In this document: piece by piece, positions 61,425 through 64,000 of the stretch
How the letters are laid out: the number at the start of each line of letters is the position of its first letter
Position numbering within the stretch: the stretch's first letter is position 1
Source of the DNA: Alphaproteobacteria bacterium UBA2966
Lineage (GTDB): Bacteria; Pseudomonadota; Alphaproteobacteria; UBA2966
DNA length: 64,000 bases
Direction: 5' to 3'
Assembly (NCBI GenBank): GCA_002348365.1
Contig: DEBC01000137.1
Location: 21,800 to 85,799 of the forward strand
The notes under the pieces: generated by a model
What the model was told of the DNA's origin: nothing
Databases searched by the model: none
The model's input: only the letters and a program-made list of their open reading frames with translations
Made by a program: the position numbers and the translations under genes

Positions 61425-61785
61425 CAAAACCTCTGCCCCTTGGGTGCAAAAAACCCCGCAATTACAAGGAGTAGCTTGCCCCTATTGAGGAATCATGACA
61501 AGAGATTGCGAACCCCGGGATACGCGTGATTTGGCTTACCTCCCACATGAAATCCTGGTTTGTTCGCCGGCAGCCTCCGAAAGTCGGCGTGTCGACACGG
61601 TCTTGAGACCCATGCAAACGACATCCAGACGGCTGGTGCGGGCCGTCCAGCCGTTGACGCGGAGCGCATTAAGGACCAAGCTCCGGCAACCACCACCGCG
61701 ATTGACGACGGCCTGAACACGCATTGGCACTGCTCCGTCGGGGCCGTTACGGCCTCGCCAATTCCGCAGAGAGAGAATGGTAATC
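61425..61785. promoter_or_regulatory. Divergent intergenic region of two glutamate dehydrogenase genes
   Basis: This 361-base gap holds no convincing gene. It contains the perfect 12-base palindrome CGTGTCGACACG at 61588-61599. It also contains an 8-base inverted repeat, ACGGCTGG at 61629-61636 and CCAGCCGT at 61647-61654, with ten bases between. Both could be operators or leader structures for one or both genes. Promoter hexamers are not clear enough to name. Confidence 0.4.
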
Positions 61786-63159
61786 ATGTCGAAGAAGCAC
61801 GCCAACGACGCAAAATCCAAGGAGTATCTCGACCGCTACATGGCGGGCGTGGAAAAGCGGAATCCGGGCGAACCGGAGTTCCAGCAGGCGGTCTTCGAAG
61901 TAGCGTCCACGATATTTCCCTACATTGCCGATAAGCCCGAGTATCACGAGAATCAGATTCTTGAGCGGATGGCCGAGCCCGATCGGGTCGTGTACTTCCG
62001 TGTTCCCTGGACGGACGATGCCGGCAATGTGCGCACCAATCGGGGTTTCCGCGTTCAATTCAACAACGCGATCGGACCTTACAAGGGTGGTCTGCGATTC
62101 CACCCGAGCGTCAATCTGAGCATTCTGAAATTCCTCGGCTATGAGCAGACCTTCAAGAACAGCCTGACCGGATTGCCCATTGGCGGTGGCAAGGGAGGCG
62201 CCAATTTCAATCCAAAAGGCAAGTCCGACAACGAGGTCATGCGATTCTGCCAGTCCTTCGTGACCGAGCTTTATCGTCACATCGGTGAAGACACGGACGT
62301 GCCGGCCGGAGACATCGGCGTCGGCGCCCGAGAGATCGGTTACATGTTCGGTCAATACAAACGCATCACCAATCGCTTCGTCGGGGTCCTGACCGGCAAA
62401 GGCCTCGAATTTGGCGGGTCGAAGATGCGTACGGAAGCGACCGGCTACGGCGCCATGTTCTTCCTGCGCAACATGCTCGAGCACGCCGGAGGAGGAATGG
62501 AGGGCATGCGAATTTCCATATCTGGTTCGGGGAACGTCGCGACCCATGCGGCGGAGAAGGCCCTTCAGCTTGGTGCAAAACCCCTGACGCTGTCTGATTC
62601 GGGTGGCTTCGTGTATTGCGCCGACGGCTTCAATCAGGAGCAGATCGACTGGGTCAAGGAACTCAAGAACGTGCGTCGGGGCCGCATTTCGGAGACCGCC
62701 GACGAATTCAGCAACGTGGAGTATCACGACGGCAAACGGCCCTGGGGCGTTGAGGTTGACTGTGCGGTGCCATCGGCGACACAGAACGAGGTGAACGGTG
62801 AAGAGGCCGCAATGATGGTCAAGAATGGCGTCAAGGCCGTCGCAGAGGCCGCCAACATGCCATGCGAGCAGGCCGCTGTAGATGCATTCATCGAGGCCGG
62901 CGTGATGTTTGGCCCCGCGAAGGCCGTCAACGCCGGGGGCGTCGGCGTATCCGGCTTAGAAATGAGCCAGAACAGCGCCCGAATTGCCTGGGATGAGGAT
63001 CATCTTCGCGGTTTGCTTGAGAACATGATGGGCGATATCCACGAAAGCTGCGTCCGGTACGGGACCGAGAAAATCGGACCGGTAAATTATCTGCGCGGTG
63101 CCAACATCGCGGGCTTCGTGAAGGTCGCCGACGCCATGATATCCTACGGCCATGTGTAG
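61786..63159 (+). CDS. gdhA: NADP-specific glutamate dehydrogenase
   Basis: A 457-residue assimilatory glutamate dehydrogenase making glutamate from 2-oxoglutarate and ammonia. Key segments are GPYKGGLRFHPSVNLSILKFL, here with the substrate Lys, then TGLPIGGGKGGANFNPKGKS with the catalytic Lys, DVPAGDIGVGAREIGYMFGQ and ISGSGNVATHAAEKA (Rossmann). ANMPCEQAAVDAF is near the C-terminus. Length and segments fit the hexameric 450-residue class. ATG 61786 has GAGAGAGA about ten bases ahead; an ATG at 61777 is too close to that signal. Confidence 0.94.
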   Translation: MSKKHANDAKSKEYLDRYMAGVEKRNPGEPEFQQAVFEVASTIFPYIADKPEYHENQILERMAEPDRVVYFRVPWTDDAGNVRTNRGFRVQFNNAIGPYKGGLRFHPSVNLSILKFLGYEQTFKNSLTGLPIGGGKGGANFNPKGKSDNEVMRFCQSFVTELYRHIGEDTDVPAGDIGVGAREIGYMFGQYKRITNRFVGVLTGKGLEFGGSKMRTEATGYGAMFFLRNMLEHAGGGMEGMRISISGSGNVATHAAEKALQLGAKPLTLSDSGGFVYCADGFNQEQIDWVKELKNVRRGRISETADEFSNVEYHDGKRPWGVEVDCAVPSATQNEVNGEEAAMMVKNGVKAVAEAANMPCEQAAVDAFIEAGVMFGPAKAVNAGGVGVSGLEMSQNSARIAWDEDHLRGLLENMMGDIHESCVRYGTEKIGPVNYLRGANIAGFVKVADAMISYGHV

Positions 63160-63196
63160 AGATCTTTGATTGCGCCGAGTACTGCGCACTCCGAAC

Positions 63197-64000
63197 ATGT
63201 CCGGCTTTCTCTCCCGAAGATTGCGAACAGTCGCCCTCATGGCCACGTGCCTGGCGGTCTGCCTTGGACCCGCCGTTGCGAGAGAGGGGCGACCCCTGTT
63301 CGAGCTGGGTGTCATGGCGGGTGGCGGATACATTCCCGATTATCCAGCTGCAGACGAGAGCCGCTTTCGCGGATTGGCGCTGCCCCATATCGCCTACCGG
63401 GGCGAGATACTGCGGTCGGATGAAAAGGGCTTGCTGCGGAGTCGGCTGATTCACACCGAAGATCTCGAGTTCGATATCAGTCTCAACGGGTCATTTCCCG
63501 TGGATTCAGATGACAACGACGACAGAAACGGTCTGCCCGATCTGGACTGGCTTGGCGAAATCGGCCCACGCGTGCAGCTCACCGTAGCGCGCGCACCCGC
63601 CGGCGGAGCGAAAGTCGATCTGGAATTGCCGGTGCGGGCCGTGTTCTCGACTGATCTTTCGGATTGGAATTATCAGGGAATCGTCGTGGCACCCGAGATC
63701 GCCTATCAGCACGAGAATTTCCTGGGCGAGAAAATCCAAGTCAAGTTTGGGCTGGGAGCCAGTTTCGCCACCGTTCAACTGACCGAATACTTCTACGAAG
63801 TCGCGCCGCAATTCGCGACCGCAACACGTCCGGCATTCTCCGCGGAGTCTGGTTATCTTGGGACGAAGGTCCAGCTCGCGGCCTTCAAGTCGTTCAGTTC
63901 CCGCTGGCGAGGCTTTGCCGGACTCAAGGTGGATTTGCACCACGGCGCCGCCAACGAAGACAGCCCTCTGTTCAAGGATAAGACGACGTTCTCCGCAGGC
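63197..64000 (+). CDS. MipA/OmpV-family outer-membrane protein, cut by the window end
   Basis: An open frame of 268 codons runs from ATG 63197 to the last base of the window without a stop. A signal peptide is clear (RRLRTVALMATCLAVCLGPAVA, cleaved near residue 28). The mature part shows the MipA/OmpV pattern: FELGVMAGGGYIPDYPAADES, LALPHIAYRGEILRSD, then amphipathic strands (EIGPRVQLTV, KVDLELPVRAVFS, GIVVAPEIAYQH, SFATVQLTEYFY). The family forms small outer-membrane barrels, some tied to murein hydrolases. The C-terminus lies outside the window. Confidence 0.85.
   Translation, partial: MSGFLSRRLRTVALMATCLAVCLGPAVAREGRPLFELGVMAGGGYIPDYPAADESRFRGLALPHIAYRGEILRSDEKGLLRSRLIHTEDLEFDISLNGSFPVDSDDNDDRNGLPDLDWLGEIGPRVQLTVARAPAGGAKVDLELPVRAVFSTDLSDWNYQGIVVAPEIAYQHENFLGEKIQVKFGLGASFATVQLTEYFYEVAPQFATATRPAFSAESGYLGTKVQLAAFKSFSSRWRGFAGLKVDLHHGAANEDSPLFKDKTTFSAG

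Noticed and set aside
1..64000. CRISPR array, insertion sequence, prophage or toxin-antitoxin module.
   Set aside because: No regularly spaced repeats, transposase, integrase or paired small toxin genes were found on reading the window.

Overview
The window looks like a chromosomal segment of a marine-type alphaproteobacterium, probably related to Rhodospirillales. The GC content looks moderate to high (judged by eye). The housekeeping genes support the placement: an SDHAF4/DUF1674 protein, rsmB, a heparinase II/III-family gene, purH, a 1.6-kilo-residue NAD-glutamate dehydrogenase and a bioMNY transporter. I see no tRNA, rRNA, CRISPR array, insertion sequence or phage gene.

Region 1 (about 0.1-4.9 kb) is a decaying catabolic block. 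An isochorismatase-like gene, both E1 subunits of a pyruvate/acetoin-type 2-oxo acid dehydrogenase, an FMN reductase and an Fnr-type regulator all carry stops, frameshifts, deletions or truncations. A glutathione S-transferase and a haloacid-dehalogenase-type gene in the same block remain open. Region 2 (5-10.4 kb) holds a NifX-like orphan, a DUF5335 gene and a compact five-gene operon: two TauE/SafE permease paralogues bracket an HpcH-type aldolase, a D-2-hydroxyacid dehydrogenase and an aldo/keto reductase. Region 3 (10.4-14.5 kb) is core genome: SDHAF4, rsmB, rpe, heparinase II/III.

Region 4 (14.5-53.2 kb) is a surface-glycan island that appears to sit between the heparinase gene and purH. 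It encodes a winged-helix regulator translationally coupled to a NusG/RfaH paralogue. It also carries two NeuB/NeuC (nonulosonate synthase/epimerase) sets and two CMP-nonulosonate synthetase-like genes. Further genes encode a UDP-sulfoquinovose-synthase homologue, two sulfotransferases, an MBOAT/SGNH acylation pair, a polysaccharide deacetylase, a PhyH-like dioxygenase, four methyltransferases, a TPP enzyme with a hydroxyacid dehydrogenase, three KpsS/CDP-glycerol-transferase-like genes and a CDP-alcohol phosphatidyltransferase. Assembly functions present are a WbpL-type initiating transferase, a WbpM-type dehydratase, a GT4 transferase, an ABC flippase and an O-antigen-ligase-like protein. 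Together these suggest a lipid-linked, acidic (nonulosonate-containing, possibly sulfated or sulfonated) glycan that is flipped by the ABC protein and transferred by the ligase. A biotin ECF transporter (bioMNY) lies inside the region.

The most notable signal is a shared promoter architecture, TTGACG-N16-yATAGC followed directly by GTTC-N7-GAAC. It occurs in front of the regulator gene (15895-15940) and again 22 kb away in front of the ABC-transporter/NeuB operon (37765-37812). This suggests one regulon, perhaps controlled by the winged-helix protein and by processive antitermination. Region 5 (53.3-64 kb) returns to core genes: purH, a YbjQ protein with a strong terminator, an MFS permease, two divergent glutamate dehydrogenases and the start of a MipA/OmpV outer-membrane gene cut by the window end.
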